Below are positions 23,485 through 34,745 of a stretch of DNA of 64,000 bases, one piece after another. A program made the position numbers and the translations under genes. The notes under the pieces were generated by a model, which was given only the letters and a program-made list of their open reading frames with translations, was not told the DNA's origin and did no database searches. Every line of letters starts with the position of its first letter. The stretch's first letter is position 1. Source of the stretch: Eunapius fragilis (lineage: Eukaryota > Porifera > Demospongiae > Spongillida > Spongillidae); assembly GCA_963681505.1 (NCBI GenBank), contig OY811980.1, positions 2,840,553 through 2,904,552 on the forward strand, given 5' to 3'.

Positions 23485-26400
23485 ATTTCAATGCATAAAA
23501 TGCACAACTTGCATCATCTCAGTTGCTTTTATAGTCTTGTGCTGGCAGGCCCTCTTGTGTACCATCATCCTGGTATGAAAGAGCTCTGTAATATCTGTAA
23601 CCACCTTCAGGGATAACAGGTCATATCAAGTTGGTGCAGATACACTGATTCTATACAATTTGGGACGTATTAGAGCTTATGAATTTTAAAATAAAAGGAC
23701 TATATAATAGCATCAATTTCTAACCCAAATATCTTCCGAGCTAAACGACCCACATCCGTCCTATTTTCAGCACTTCTTGCCACATCTGTTCTGTGTTTCA
23801 TTCCATTTGTGCACACAATGAACCTTTACACTCGTACGTGCCAACGTCGTTCGGTAACCTTCAGGGTTAAAAAATCAACTAAGGAGCGTGTTTCACTGTG
23901 TAAAGGGTTGTTATACGATACTGTATAACAGTGAGTATGGAGACGTTATACGTAATATTGCGAATATTCCATACACACCGTTATACATATGTTATACGCT
24001 GCTAAATAATGTTATACACAGCATATAACAACCCTTTTTACACAGTGAATTTTCGACGTAACAATTGCAATGTATCCGAATTAAGGAGTCCTGTTGCTAT
24101 CTGATTCTGAAGATCGTTGAATTTTACCTTATCTATAATCCAGATATTGATGATCATATTCGGAGCAATTTTCCTGGTTGTTTCGCGCCATTTTATACTT
24201 TAGAAGAGATTCCGTGCACTGAATGGAAGTCTCCGGCGTCAATATATAGAATGGCGGGAAAATTGCTCCGACTTTGATCATTAATACCAAATTCAACGAT
24301 GAGCAGAATCCGATAGCAACAGGATTCCTTTGGGTTATTTCAATTTTGACGCTGAAAAGGCGCTCCTTCGTTGAGTTTTACGTGTTTTCAACCCTGAAGG
24401 TTACCGAACGTTGGCACGGACGAGTGTAAAGGGTTCATAGTTATCAAAAATAAACATAAAGTACCGAACAGATGAGACAATAAGAGCTGAAAATACAGTA
24501 GGATGGACGTGGGTCGTTTAGCTCGGAAGATATGTCGGCTTGCAATTGTACTAGTCGCTGTATTGTGAAACCCATAAGCCCGGTTGTTTCATAAAACGTC
24601 CCATATGCATATAGTAAAAAAAAAAATAATAATTCACCGTGATCCATAATTATAAATATAAAAGTTATAAAAATGATTCATGTTTGAGTCACTATAACTC
24701 CCGAACGGTAAGCGCTATTGCCTTTCTACATCATTTCTCTTTCTGGATGGTGTGTATGTGATGTGATTGCGTGTGTGCATGTGCCATGTGGTGGTGTATG
24801 CGCCATATCTTTCTGCAGGAATGTGCACTATTTACTTCAAATTAGTAGAGATCGTGTACCTATATTGATTTGTCCTGTTCGTTAATATTTACTTGATCCA
24901 TTACGGGGATGTAGGTGTGCAAAGTATAGTTGTACATTTCGCGCCATTAACTATTACGACTGGCTTTCCGTACCTCCGGGTTCATGAATATGCAATTACT
25001 TCCCGTGCCACTCACACGACTCCACCCATAAAAGTGAACATAAAAACTACTGAATCTTCTCGCTCTTGAAAATGTCAGTTGGTTCTTTTTCTACTTCAGT
25101 AGTGAATACGCGCGCCCACAACATCACACAGAAATCGTGTGCCTGTCGTTTCAGTGCACTTCTTGTGTGGCCATTTATCATCGTGCAATGCTACAACAGT
25201 ACATAAGATCCATGAGATAAAGTCGGTGCATGGGGGAGGCGGGGTCGAGTTGAAGTTCAATACAGTATTAGAAAAAGAGGCTGCAAGAAGGAGTATAAAG
25301 GTAGTGGCAGCATGACAGATGATGACTATACAGATAATGACATTTTAGTCAGCAAGGAAGAGGCCAATGAAAATGGTGGCAGGAATGTGAAGGAGCACAC
25401 TGATATGAAGAAAAATCACAACAAAATCAACTCATGTCCTGGAAATCGACTAGAAACAGTTGAGAAACATCTGAAGGTTCATGAAAAGGCAAATGACGCA
25501 TACTTAGCAACGGCAAAACGAACGAGTAAGAAATATTCTAAGAGTTTCTTGTTGGAGAAAATGCAAGTCTGCGCATTCCTCACATAGATAGAACATGTTC
25601 TGACATGTTACCTTTATCCCATGTGTCATCGTTCAGATGACTGGTGAACACCACTCTCTTTATCGCCTTTGATGCAGTTCAGGTGTACTTCATGCAGAGG
25701 TGTTATATATAGTGTAGATGATATAGAGCCTTATAAAGGTGACTGACTACTCAATCCCTGTAGATGGATGGGAGGTCCAGCCCATTGTAACATCAAAAGA
25801 AGCTGCAAGGAAGCAATCACCTTGGAACTATTTTTCTGCCAATAAATATAACTGCAAACCTGGTACCTGTGAGAGCCTTAGATGCAGATGCAAAAAAAAA
25901 AAAAAATGGAATTGAGTGTAGCAGCCATTGCCACAAAGGAGACCACTGCAAGAACAAGAAACAGGATAGCAAGATCCCTAACCAAGGTTAGTGCAGATTT
26001 TTTTAATTGTATGGATTTGATTACATAGGTGCATGCAATTAGATTAAATGTGCAGTGTTGGATCCAAGAGGGGGGGAGGGGGTTGCAACCAACCCTCCCT
26101 TTTTTGGACCCACCCTTTTTATGGATCCACTCTTTATGTGATGTATAGGTAATTTAACTTTAACATACATAACTTTAACCATGCTAGCTACACTAACATG
26201 CATATTTTTATGACGATGTTCAGCAAAGGCGAGTTCATGTTTGCATTTGACTTGATGTCAGGTTATCATCATGTTAAAATAGTTAAACACCATAGGCGGT
26301 TCTTGGGTTTTCACTGGGATAACGTGTACCATTCATTCACAGTATTTTGGGTTATCATCTGCTCCATATGCATTCACCAGGTTAATGAGACCTATAGTTC

Positions 26401-29082
26401 GTTATTGGCGTGGTATGTTAAGGGCTTGAAGGCTGTAGTCTATTTGGATGATGGCAGTGAAGGGTAGGGAGGAAGCATGTACTGCCAGTCAATGGGTGCA
26501 GAGCACATTGCATAGAGCAGGGCTGGTGGTAAATGAATCTAAGTCGTCATGGCAATCATTGCATGAAGTACAATGGTTAAGATTTGTTGTGAATTTGGAA
26601 CAGGGATGCATTTCAGTACCAGTTAAGAAAGTTGATGCGCTAAAGACAGGCTTGGGGGCTGCTTCAGATGCCAATACGCTTAATGCTTGGTGTCTAGCAA
26701 GCCTTATAGGTAAAATTATTGCAATGGGATTGGCTCTGGGCCCAATATCCAGGTTCATGACAGAATTATTAAGCATGTATGCAATGCTCCAGACTAGGTC
26801 AACATGGTGCTCTTTGCTAGAGTTATCAGTGGGCGCTAGGACAGAATTGGAGTTCTGCATGGGCTGAGTCGTTGCATGATTATAATGTCCAACCAATTTG
26901 GCATAACCCTGGGGTGTTGAGGGTTGGGTACTTAGATGCCCGCAGCACAGGTTATGGTGGGTGCATGGTAGAACATGGGATGCATGTTGCTAACGATGTG
27001 TGGTTCCCTGAGGAGGCCAAAAAGAGCTCTACATGGCGGGAATTAGTAGCTGTAATGCGAGTGTTGCAAGCAGTTGTGGACAGGCTCAACAATTCCCGCA
27101 TCCGCTGGTTTACTGAAAATCAGAATGTGCCCCACTTGTGCTTATTCATAGGGTGTTGAGGCATGCTGAGTGGTGTAAGGCATCGGGGATCCTGGTGGTC
27201 CCATGTTGGGAGAGTGCACCTTACTGGCCACTCCTCTGTCCAAGAGGGGAGGGTTTGGCAACATTTGTTTACCTGCCATTGCCTATGGAGGTAGAGACAT
27301 TTTGCTGTGGCCGATTCGGGGCAGTACTGTTTAATGGAAAGGCACCAAATTCAGCAGTATTTGCATTGCGTTTGGACTTCAGTGCTGATCAGAGGTGTTA
27401 AGACCCATTCTGGGGCACCATGTTAACATTACAGTCCATGCTACTCTGTCTGGCAGTCTGGGGCCCGTGTGTATGGCCAGCGAAGATGAGACTAGATAAA
27501 CAAGGGCACTTGGTGTGTGTGTGCAGATATGTACAACCTGGCGGTTAGGGGTCAGTTGTGACCAGCGGTGACGAGGCAGTAGCCTGGAGGGCTTGTAATC
27601 AACAGCAGATTGATGAGTACAGCCTGGGCTATGTGGTTAGGGCAGAAATCTAGCGGTTGTTAATTCTCAGATAGACTGTTCAAGTACCATGGGCGTTGGA
27701 GGTCAGAGTCAGCTAAGGATGGCTATGTAATGGACTCTGTGGAGCGGAGGCTCTCAGTTTCCAAAAGCCTGGGTGTGTAGAGATGTGTTTAGATGTGTGT
27801 GTGTGTTTGTGTGCCCGTTCTTTGTTACCTCTATGTTGTGTGTGAGATGAAGCTTGCTGTGTGCACAGGCGACGCTGCACAAAGTTTGTTGTCAAGTCAT
27901 GGGATGGCGGAATGTTAAAGGAGGGAGATACACGTTTCTGTCGGTTGAACGAAGTGAATTAGACAGAAACTAAGCTCCCTCCGGTAATTGGAGTAGCCAC
28001 GTGGTGTGGGGTACAAATGGATGTGAAGGTGTGAATATTGTCATTCTAAGCGTCGTGCACTTAAGCAAGTTTGGTTGCTTTTTTTCAGTGGTTGGTGTGG
28101 TGTCTTTTGTGTTATTCCTCTCATGCCCAGAGCAATTGCAGGTTGTCCTCCTTAACAATGGTGTTTTCTAGTGGACCTGCATCAAAATGAAGCTGGCTGA
28201 AGGCTGGAACTGGATGAGAGTGTTCTGTTTTGTACGTTTATGTGCATGCTGAGCAGTGCTTAGTTAGCAGGTTATTTTCCCCCCAAAAAGTGGATTTTCC
28301 CGTGTTAGAGGGTTTGCCACAGGGGTTTATTCCTGGTTGCGGTGTGGGCGCACCGCTTCCGAATTAGGTGTTAGTTTGCCCCTGCTCAGTTATGTGTCCA
28401 GGTTGTTCGTGGTTGTGGTGTCAGGATCTTGTGTCCTCTATGTTGTGTGTGAGATGAAGCTTGCTGCGTGCACAGGCGACGCTGCACAAAGTTTGTTGTC
28501 AAGTCATAGGATGGCGGAACGTTAAAGGAGGGAGATGCAGCTGATCCCAATTGCATCTGGTCATCCTTTCCTATTTTATTAGCCGATACTATACAAGCAG
28601 TATTGTAGAAGATGTATAAACACTGCAATCTTACTTCCCAAATGTATTCTGTACTATTATTAAGTTTGATTCTAAAAATAAGGCTTAACTTCCCAAACCA
28701 AAAATAAAATTCATAAATGCACAAATCACATGCGTGCATGCGTAATATGAAGGCAAGATCATTCGATTGGGATTTATCTCATGTAACGAAGTTTGGAAAA
28801 TTGCGGTATACCTTGGATACAGCTATACTCCAATTGGATATTATATTGTTAAATAACCGGACGGGCGGTTGATCAACAGGACAATTTAGCCTGCCCCGTT
28901 AAACAACCGGACAGCCGGTCCGATAATGTATTCCCTTATGCATCCGATCAGCCGGTTGATCATCGGGATAACCAATTGATCAACCGGATAAATAATCATT
29001 CGTGCGGAACATATATTTATGTAACCAGAGATCATATATAGATCTCTGATGTAACCAGCACACGCACATACACACACATACG

Positions 29083-29133
<51 letters not shown>

Positions 29134-31665
29134 ATCACACATGCTTGCGTCTCATTTCTACAACATGGTCCGATCTCAGCCTACACTACATGCTTGTGTC
29201 TCATAACATTAGTACATGTACTGATGTACATATACCTGCATGTTGCGTAAGGCAATGGCAGCTGGCAGCTGAATCTGGTCACGTTTAACGAATTCCGTTC
29301 GTTGTGGAGTAGAAATGGAACCAGACTGACGTTTGGAAGAAGCGAGAAGTCTCAGTAGTTTTATGGTTCACTTTTATGGGTGGAGTGGCACTGGAAGTAA
29401 TTGCATATTCATGATGAACCGGAGGTTCGGGAAGCCGGTTGTAATAGTAACTGGAGCGAAATGACCGGCACAAGGCAACTACTATTCACAATTGCATCTC
29501 CGTAACGGATCAAGTAAAAATTAACGAACATGACAAATCAATAGGTACATGATTCTTCCACGTATAAACCAAATTGAAGTGAATAGCATTTCCTGCAGAA
29601 AGCTGTGGCCTGTTTGGGGTGTCGGACGTAGTAACACTGGCACGAAGCAAATGAAAGACCTCAGAATCTATTTTACCAAAGAGAAATGATGTAGTATGAA
29701 GTGTTGAAAACAGGAAGTCAATAGCGATTACTGTTCTGAAGTTATAGCGATTCAAACGTGAATAATTCATTATAATTTTTATATTTATATGGATCACGAA
29801 ATTTTTTCGTGAACTATTAAATAATATACATACCGGCATGGGCAATATAGGCATAAAGCATAATACAAACCTTATCTCTGTATGCTATGTGACGTTGACC
29901 TCTCCAGAGTACTACTTGTGCATTCTCTAGCAACCTCCTGCGACAACAGATCTTTGTGCAAGACAGGCACTCAAGTACAATCTATTGTACATACCATAGG
30001 TCAAAGCCATGTTGAATTCCCAATCCATGGCTGTCTCGTGTAAAGTAGTCCCATTTGTCCACATCAATTTCGTTAAATTTGTTTGCCACAACCTGGTTTT
30101 TTATTGAATTATCCAATATGCACAGGGATAATTGTGCTGGCCTATACTGTACCTCATACAGAAATTCTTTGCCATTAAAGAACTCACCATCTTGCTGCAA
30201 GAGTGAAATAAATGTGACTTCAGGAGACCTTACAGTTGTATGTGTACCTGTCCTTTGATGAGAGATTTTATGCCTCTAATATGTCCTTCATTCAGTCCAT
30301 AATGCTCAAAAGTAACACGATTCTTCAGAAATATTTGTTCAACCATTTTGCATGATACAATCTCATGAATATCGCCGGGGCCATTATAATCCTCTGGCAA
30401 CTTATCCAACATTTTCTGCAATCATAGTGGAAAGGTGAATTATGCTGAGAATCTCAATTTTATCACAAACCTTCAAGAAAAATTCCTCAAATGCATGAGA
30501 GAGTGGTCCATGTCCTTTAGATAGGAATTGCGTGCATTGCTATGAACTTGGCAATGCAATCAACAATAACATAGGTACACAAAGTTATTACACAAGCAAA
30601 AAAGCAAACAATTAAAAAAATAACAAGAAGCAAAAATAGTGTTAATAACGAGATTAGAAAAAAATAAGACAATCCAAACCCTACCACAATAAATGATGCA
30701 ATACATAAATAAAATACATTCTGAAAACTGGCTTTTCCTATTTCACGTTTCATCTAGCAATAGGTGATGCAACTTGACACTTCATTAATTGAGTTTGCCC
30801 AGGCCTTCCTTTAATTCCATGCAGGTATTTTATTTATTTAAAACTTGTATGTGCTATAAATGATGTGGGCACAATTTTAAATTGAATTTACATAGTTGCT
30901 TTAAAATATTACTCACATGCTAAAAAAGATACTCAGTATGTACATACAGTGGGTTTAGGTCGTCATGGCCTCCATCCTTCTGGTACTCCATGCAGTTATA
31001 CATAGCCATTGTAATATCGTTAATAGACTTAGTAATATCATTTATAGCAATTCTATCTCTAGGGTTGTTGGTGCACATATATGTGGGACATATCATGTTA
31101 TTATAGCTGTGTTATATATCTGGATATCCTTGAAAACACCTTGCATGCCTAAGCAATGCAAGATTCATGTTTCATTCCATGAATGAATTAAAGCAACATT
31201 GTATATCAGTTATGTAGTTCTTTATAAGTAAACACTCACCAATATCATGGCATAGCCCAGCAATTTGAACACACAAGACATCTATCTCGCCAATCCCTTC
31301 ACTACCTTCATATGATTTTTTAAGCTCATTAACAAACCTTCCAGCCAAGTATGCAACTCTGTATGGGATGCAAACGTTAATAAAATGTGACAGATTCGGA
31401 TGCATTACCCAATGCAGTGTTCAAATCTATTGTTTGATGCTCCGGGGAAAACATAATAGCTCCCTCCCAACTGCTTTATGAATCGAAGCCTGTCAAACTC
31501 TGGTGTGTTGATGATGTGAACCAAGAGTGGATGAAGTTTCATTGTATGGTAAATGGGGTCATTAAATGTCTGTGCCACAATGGAACATAAAGAAGAAAAA
31601 GATAAAAACACCCATAAAAAGTTCATGTAATTATAAGTTACCTTTTCTTCCAATTGTCCTGCCAT
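22804..31665 (-). CDS. SAMHD1-like: SAMHD1-like HD-domain dNTP triphosphohydrolase, multi-exon
   Basis: Minus-strand exons: 31,665-31,642 (MAGQLEEK), 31,569-31,409, 31,358-31,240, 30,514-30,471, 30,415-30,248, 30,194-30,153, 30,092-29,995, 29,937-29,871, then across a 6.5-kb intron 23,400-23,312, about 23,248-23,135, about 23,090-22,930 and a candidate at 22,887-22,804. Phases agree through the first eight exons. Conserved blocks follow human SAMHD1 in order: [62 protein letters not shown] and [17 protein letters not shown]. The metal-binding His, His-Asp and Asp are all present. Members hydrolyse dNTPs to nucleoside and triphosphate. The start leaves no room for a SAM domain. The exon matching the YDMFHTRNSLHRRAYQHKV part of the human protein was not found, and the 3' end is uncertain (in-frame stop near 22,910). 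It may be a live gene with an unread exon or a recent pseudogene. Confidence 0.85.
23420..23479. repeat. (CA)n microsatellite
   Basis: About 30 CA units, just upstream (on the gene strand) of the exon at 23,400. Confidence 0.97.
23660..24610. mobile_element. Long inverted-repeat element with nested MITE
   Basis: The left arm (from about 23,725, weaker from 23,660) and right arm (to about 24,535) are complements over several hundred bases. Cues are ATCTTCCGAGCTAAACGACC, TTTACACTCGTNCGTGCCAA and GGTAACCTTCAGGGTT on the left and their inverses on the right. The inner part pairs AATTCAACGAT with ATCGTTGAATT and GGAGCAATTTTCC with GGAAAATTGCTCC. The left arm is longer because the MITE at 23,894-24,047 sits in it. 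No target duplication located. It lies in the large intron of the SAMHD1-like gene. Confidence 0.75.
23894..24047. mobile_element. 154-bp MITE, CACTGTGTAAA termini
   Basis: Termini CACTGTGTAAAGGGTTGTTA and its complement with a few mismatches; the interior is rich in GTTATAC motifs. It is nested in the left arm of a larger inverted repeat, so it is the younger insertion. Confidence 0.85.
24880..25100 (+). repeat. Dispersed repeat B, copy 1
   Basis: An inverted relative lies at 29,330-29,560. Shared cues: ATTGATTTGTCCTGTTCGTT, TATTTACTTGATCCATTACG and CCACCCATAAAAGTGAAC. The GAACAGAACAAATCAATAG motif is also inside repeat A and at 37,907-37,945, so these repeats are related at one end. Confidence 0.7.
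25312..25587 (+). CDS. Short acidic/Lys-rich ORF of unknown function
   Basis: A 91-codon frame starting at ATG, charged and hydrophilic, without recognisable domain. It precedes a Cys-rich exon by about 200 bp and may be part of the same transposon-derived gene. It runs opposite to the SAMHD1-like gene, inside its large intron. Could be spurious. Confidence 0.3.
   Translation: MTDDDYTDNDILVSKEEANENGGRNVKEHTDMKKNHNKINSCPGNRLETVEKHLKVHEKANDAYLATAKRTSKKYSKSFLLEKMQVCAFLT
25780..25990 (+). pseudogene. Cys-rich cluster fragment of an integrase-type transposon
   Basis: Translation contains [20 protein letters not shown], then [19 protein letters not shown] and [16 protein letters not shown]. The C-x4-C-x4-CxC..CHxGxxC spacing is like that at 18,372-18,510 in the Ginger-like element. 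A run of 15 A within the Lys stretch (near 25,892) puts frame continuity in doubt. Confidence 0.55.
26198..27400 (+). pseudogene. DIRS-order retroelement relic: reverse transcriptase, RNase H and downstream segment
   Basis: Three overlapping frames make one damaged polyprotein. The RT part shows [14 protein letters not shown], then the YLDD catalytic box ([10 protein letters not shown]), a [11 protein letters not shown] segment, and [20 protein letters not shown], which is characteristic of DIRS/Ngaro-type RTs. The RNase H part has [32 protein letters not shown] and RWFTENQNV. After an internal deletion come [20 protein letters not shown] and [17 protein letters not shown]. Frame changes occur near 26,455, 26,866 and 27,150. 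A tyrosine recombinase is not recognisable downstream. It lies in the large intron of the SAMHD1-like gene, in the opposite orientation. Confidence 0.8.
27828..27929 (+). repeat. 102-bp direct repeat of the DIRS-like element, copy 1
   Basis: Starts CCTCTATGTTGTGTGTGAGA and ends GGAGGGAGAT; repeated with about three substitutions at 28,435-28,536, in the same orientation 607 bp away. Spaced direct repeats 3' of the coding part are the expected terminal structure (split direct repeats) of PAT/Ngaro-type DIRS elements. Confidence 0.85.
28435..28536 (+). repeat. 102-bp direct repeat of the DIRS-like element, copy 2
   Basis: Second copy of the 27,828-27,929 sequence. The shared sequence stops at GGAGGGAGAT, which probably marks the 3' end of the element. 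Confidence 0.85.
28855..29000. repeat. GGTTGATCAACCGG hairpin cluster
   Basis: Several copies of CCGGNCNGNCGGTTGATC and their inverses within 145 bp. The region can fold into nested hairpins; no flanking duplication seen. Confidence 0.6.
29084..29128. repeat. (CA)n microsatellite
   Basis: About 22 units, in the large intron of the SAMHD1-like gene. Confidence 0.95.
29330..29560 (-). repeat. Dispersed repeat B, copy 2
   Basis: Inverse of 24,880-25,100, with cues GTTCACTTTTATGGGTGGAG and GGATCAAGTAAAAATTAACG. Diverged, no intact ends. Confidence 0.7.
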
Positions 31666-31954
31666 TTTAACAATTCGTTTTGTAAAAGGTTGACCAATGC
31701 GCAATAGTAGTAAAATCAACTGTAAAGGAGAAAAAAATACTGGAATCTATGAATACTACAGGTGAAAATAAACTTGTTTGTAGATGGCATATGACTGCGG
31801 GAATGCCGCAATAGTGACACTATGCATGTGACGTAGGTTGGAGTTAAACTTTACCTAATATGGGGGTTCTGCATTATGTGTGTGCTAAATAAAATATACG
31901 TGGGTGTATGCAATTTAATTTTTTTTTTCCACAATCCTGTATCGCACCAACTTA

Positions 31955-32480
31955 TTGCATAGAGAACCCTAGCTTATTACTTGTTTGTGTGTTTAAGAAT
32001 GCTACACTATTTTATTAGTTGCAATTGCAACCTTAATGAGTAATCCACTTTTTACGGTGGATCAGCCAAGGACAGGGTTAAGAAGATAATTTAACAATGC
32101 ATCGTAAGATTGTTAATTATTATTAGAGCTATATGGTATACTTATTGTGCATACCGCAATGACTAATCGAGGTCTGATTGCGGTGTGGATTCTTTTGGAT
32201 GTTGTCGTGTTTTGACGTCATTATATGTTTATACGTGTGTGTGACCAGAGTTGCTGGAGACCATCAGGCGAGCGTCCATTGCTACATTCCTCCCCCAGTG
32301 CACGATTACGTGTGGCGTGCGGGCAACCAGCTACCTGTGGCGTAGCCATGCAGGGTAGTATTGATGGTAGGCCGGGGAGGTAGGGTGGTCCCCCCTGAAA
32401 AATATAGAGATCCATGCATTCTTTTGCAAGTGTTCTGATGTAATGCTATTTTGTTCATCCCTATACATATTCCAAGCGGA
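31955..32480 (+). repeat. Dispersed repeat C, copy 1
   Basis: About 520 bp whose inverse lies at 56,170-56,685 with over 90 percent agreement by eye. Cues: TTGCATAGAGAACCCTAGCT at one end, TTTTTACGGTGGATCAGCCA, and GATCCATGCATTCTTTTGCA near the other. It lies just upstream of the SAMHD1-like start, so its insertion may have brought or displaced regulatory DNA. No coding potential. Confidence 0.85.
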
Positions 32481-32705
32481 ATGTCCACACACTGAAAAAG
32501 AGTACGCTGACGTACGTGCCGTACCTTCCACATATATTGGGCTATTCCGTTTAATGACCGTACAGGGAGGGGTACGGATGACACTACAATAAATCACCCC
32601 GGACAGTTAATAAATCCCACTGGATATTAAGAATATCAAAGCTAACCCCATTAATAACAATTATTCCATCCGTACAGGTCATTGAATGGAATAGCCCATT
32701 ACTAA

Positions 32706-33028
32706 TCCGAAACTGCGGAAGCAGGTTTCATATAGGATTGATGTCGTATAATGAAGTCATTCAATACGACGGTATATCGGAATATTTTCCTCTTTGTTGC
32801 TATCGAACGTTTATACAAACAGGAACAGTTTGGCATTGGTTCCGTGTCATAACAGCGCGCGCTTTTAGAGAACAAAATTACTCCCGCCCAATACCCGTAA
32901 CCGGACCAACTTTTACTCACCGCCGTTTTCCTTCCTTCCGCCACGAAGAACCCGAGCTAGAAAAGTTGTTCAAGAGCGCCAACCACACCAATCACCTCGT
33001 CATATATCCGGATTTTATCTTAAGGGCA
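32706..33028 (+). repeat. Dispersed repeat D, copy 1, left part
   Basis: Shares CTGCGGAAGCAGGTT and the long block from TTCCGTGTCATAACAGCGCG to ATATCCGGATTTTATCTT with 40,878-40,940 and 42,000-42,190. Continues after an insertion at 34,475-34,640. Confidence 0.8.
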
Positions 33029-33034
33029 GGAACA

Positions 33035-34474
33035 CAGAGGCTGATACGGGTGGGGGGGGGGGGGGGGGGTGGTCCAGGGGGTCCGGACACCCCCCTTCCA
33101 GCCGATCATGAATAAATTAACGTGAATTAAAGTACGCAAATCAACCTTGTTCAACCATATCTCCACCACATTAACCACTTGGCGACAAAGCGGTCAGCTA
33201 TGACAGAGGCTGATAGTAGTACATCTGGGACATCCTACTAATTATTTATTCCGACCAGTAGACCCAATCAGATTACAGCTTACATAATGTCATGTGACCT
33301 CTAGCGGTTTTATGGCAGAATCGGTAATTCTAGACGCTATAAATGCAGCAGCTACATTTTTAATTGGCTATTCGCAGTTGCGTAAACCACACGAATCGGC
33401 AGTGCATGAAGCAGTTTTTGTTACCCTTCCGACTGGTAGTGGCAAGTCCTTGTGCTATTACTTGCTCCCTAAAGGTTTTGACGAACAGCAGATAAGTCCA
33501 TAGTTGTAGTTGTATTAGCCCTTTGACAATTCTTTCTAGACGTCTGTAGCAGCGAAGGCATGCGTAGCACCTCTTAAATAACTATCACTAACGGCGGCTT
33601 TATTCGAAGGTTCAGCAACGGCATTTAATACGAGTGCAAGATCATCTGGGCAGGTTTCTATCTTCCTACGTTGGCCAGGCTTTTCAACCACACATGAGTC
33701 ATTTAGTATGCATGCTGTTGAATTAAGTATCACTACTATTAACGAATGCAATTAACAAAATCCCACGTGAAAAAGCGCATCATCCAGATGGCAAGCAAAC
33801 GTGTTCACTCACCTCATTGATACGACGATCTTGAGTTACTTTACCAAAAAAGCAGAAGGTCAATATGGTAATGTGCTAAAAGACTTACGGATTTACGCGT
33901 ACAGGAATCACGCACCCGTTATGACTTCAATCGCCCGATCGCGTATCTCGTTATGCCAAAAGGGCTACCCGGTATACAATTCTAAGTTGCTAATTATAAA
34001 CTATACATTTTTCACAATTGAAATTGATGAATGTAGGTGAAGCATTTATTAGCAAGCACACAGGAAAATGTTTCAATCTTGTATTTTGTAATGATATGTT
34101 GTAGTAAATGTACATTTTACTGTTTCATTAATTCAATGTGAAATGCCTCTCTCGACAGTTTCTAGATTCCACTCCAATATGTCATGAATTTAGGATACTT
34201 AGTTGCACTGCACTGAGACCCAAGCCGAACCCCCCAACCATTATTCGCCGCCATTTTCTTTCCCCCCAGTTTAAGGCTTCAATACTGATAGCAGATAGGT
34301 AGTCTGTGAGACTGTGTCGCTATATGCGGGACCCCCAGAAGCTTCCGCGCTTCGCGCGGGAGGGGGGGGGGGGGGGGGGGGCACATCCCCCTCCCGCACC
34401 CTCAGCCCCTCTATTCATTATTCATATTATTCATGTCCGACACCTCCCTTATAGAATTCCTGTATCCGCCCCTG
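33035..34474. mobile_element. 1,440-bp TIR element carrying a RecQ fragment
   Basis: Termini CAGAGGCTGATACGGG and CCTGTATCCGCCCCTG form an imperfect 16-bp inverted repeat, flanked by GGAACA on both sides (33,029-33,034 and 34,475-34,480). Repeat D copy 2 provides an approximate empty site, which supports the borders. A G-run sits near each end. Inside is the start of a RecQ-type helicase. The termini resemble the GGCGGATCC family at 60,687-60,977 and 58,040-58,358. The 6-bp duplication is shorter than the 8 bp expected for hAT, so the class is open. Confidence 0.75.
33312..33500 (+). pseudogene. RecQ-type helicase, N-terminal fragment
   Basis: The frame starting MAESVILDAINAAATFL reaches a Walker A box (FVTLPTGSGKSLCYYLLPKG) and is lost soon after. 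The upstream non-coding sequence also resembles that of the helicase at 46,076 (CCAATCAGATT followed by CATGTGACC), so this is a diverged copy of the 5' end of that element. It carries only motif I. Confidence 0.75.
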
Positions 34475-34640
34475 GGAACATTGTATGACCTCACCCATCG
34501 AATGAAATACAAAAGCGAGAGTAGTATCTAATTAGCTTGATAAACAAAAAATCTCGTACCCGGGCCGTACATCTGGTATGACAAACGCAAAGCCACACCT
34601 ACGCTTAAGCATGTACAAAAGACCCTTTGGTTATTAATTG
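34475..34640 (+). repeat. Dispersed repeat D, copy 1, right part
   Basis: Matches 42,205-42,370. Cues: TATGACC..ACCCATCG, AAAGCGAG and AAATCTCGTACCC. The last phrase recalls the TAGTCTCGTACCC tip of the 134-bp MITE. Confidence 0.7.
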
Positions 34641-34707
34641 ACATTTGTGTATGCAATATAAATACGGCGCAATGCGCGTAGAATCGATGCGCGATCGCGA
34701 TCGGGGT

Positions 34708-34745
34708 ATAAAAGGAGCTTGCCTGGGAGCAAGGTACTTTCCCTA
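34708..34745 (+). promoter_or_regulatory. Possible TATA promoter
   Basis: GGGTATAAAAGGAGC at about 34,705-34,719 is a strong TATA-box match preceded by a GC-rich palindromic CGCGATCGCGATCG. No gene or LTR could be assigned downstream on the + strand, so function is uncertain. The rest of 34,640-35,060 has no recognised feature. Confidence 0.3.

Noticed and set aside
23416-23616. His/Thr repeat frames over CA/GT runs (also at 9.1, 21.5, 51.2 and 60.1 kb)
   Set aside because: Microsatellite artefacts.
27828-28536. 102-bp repeats as LTRs
   Set aside because: Both copies lie downstream of the RT; the arrangement fits split direct repeats of DIRS-type elements.
30517-30753. Hydrophobic minus-strand frame resembling membrane segments
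   Set aside because: It is an A/T-rich intron of the SAMHD1-like gene; the real exon nearby is 30,514-30,471.
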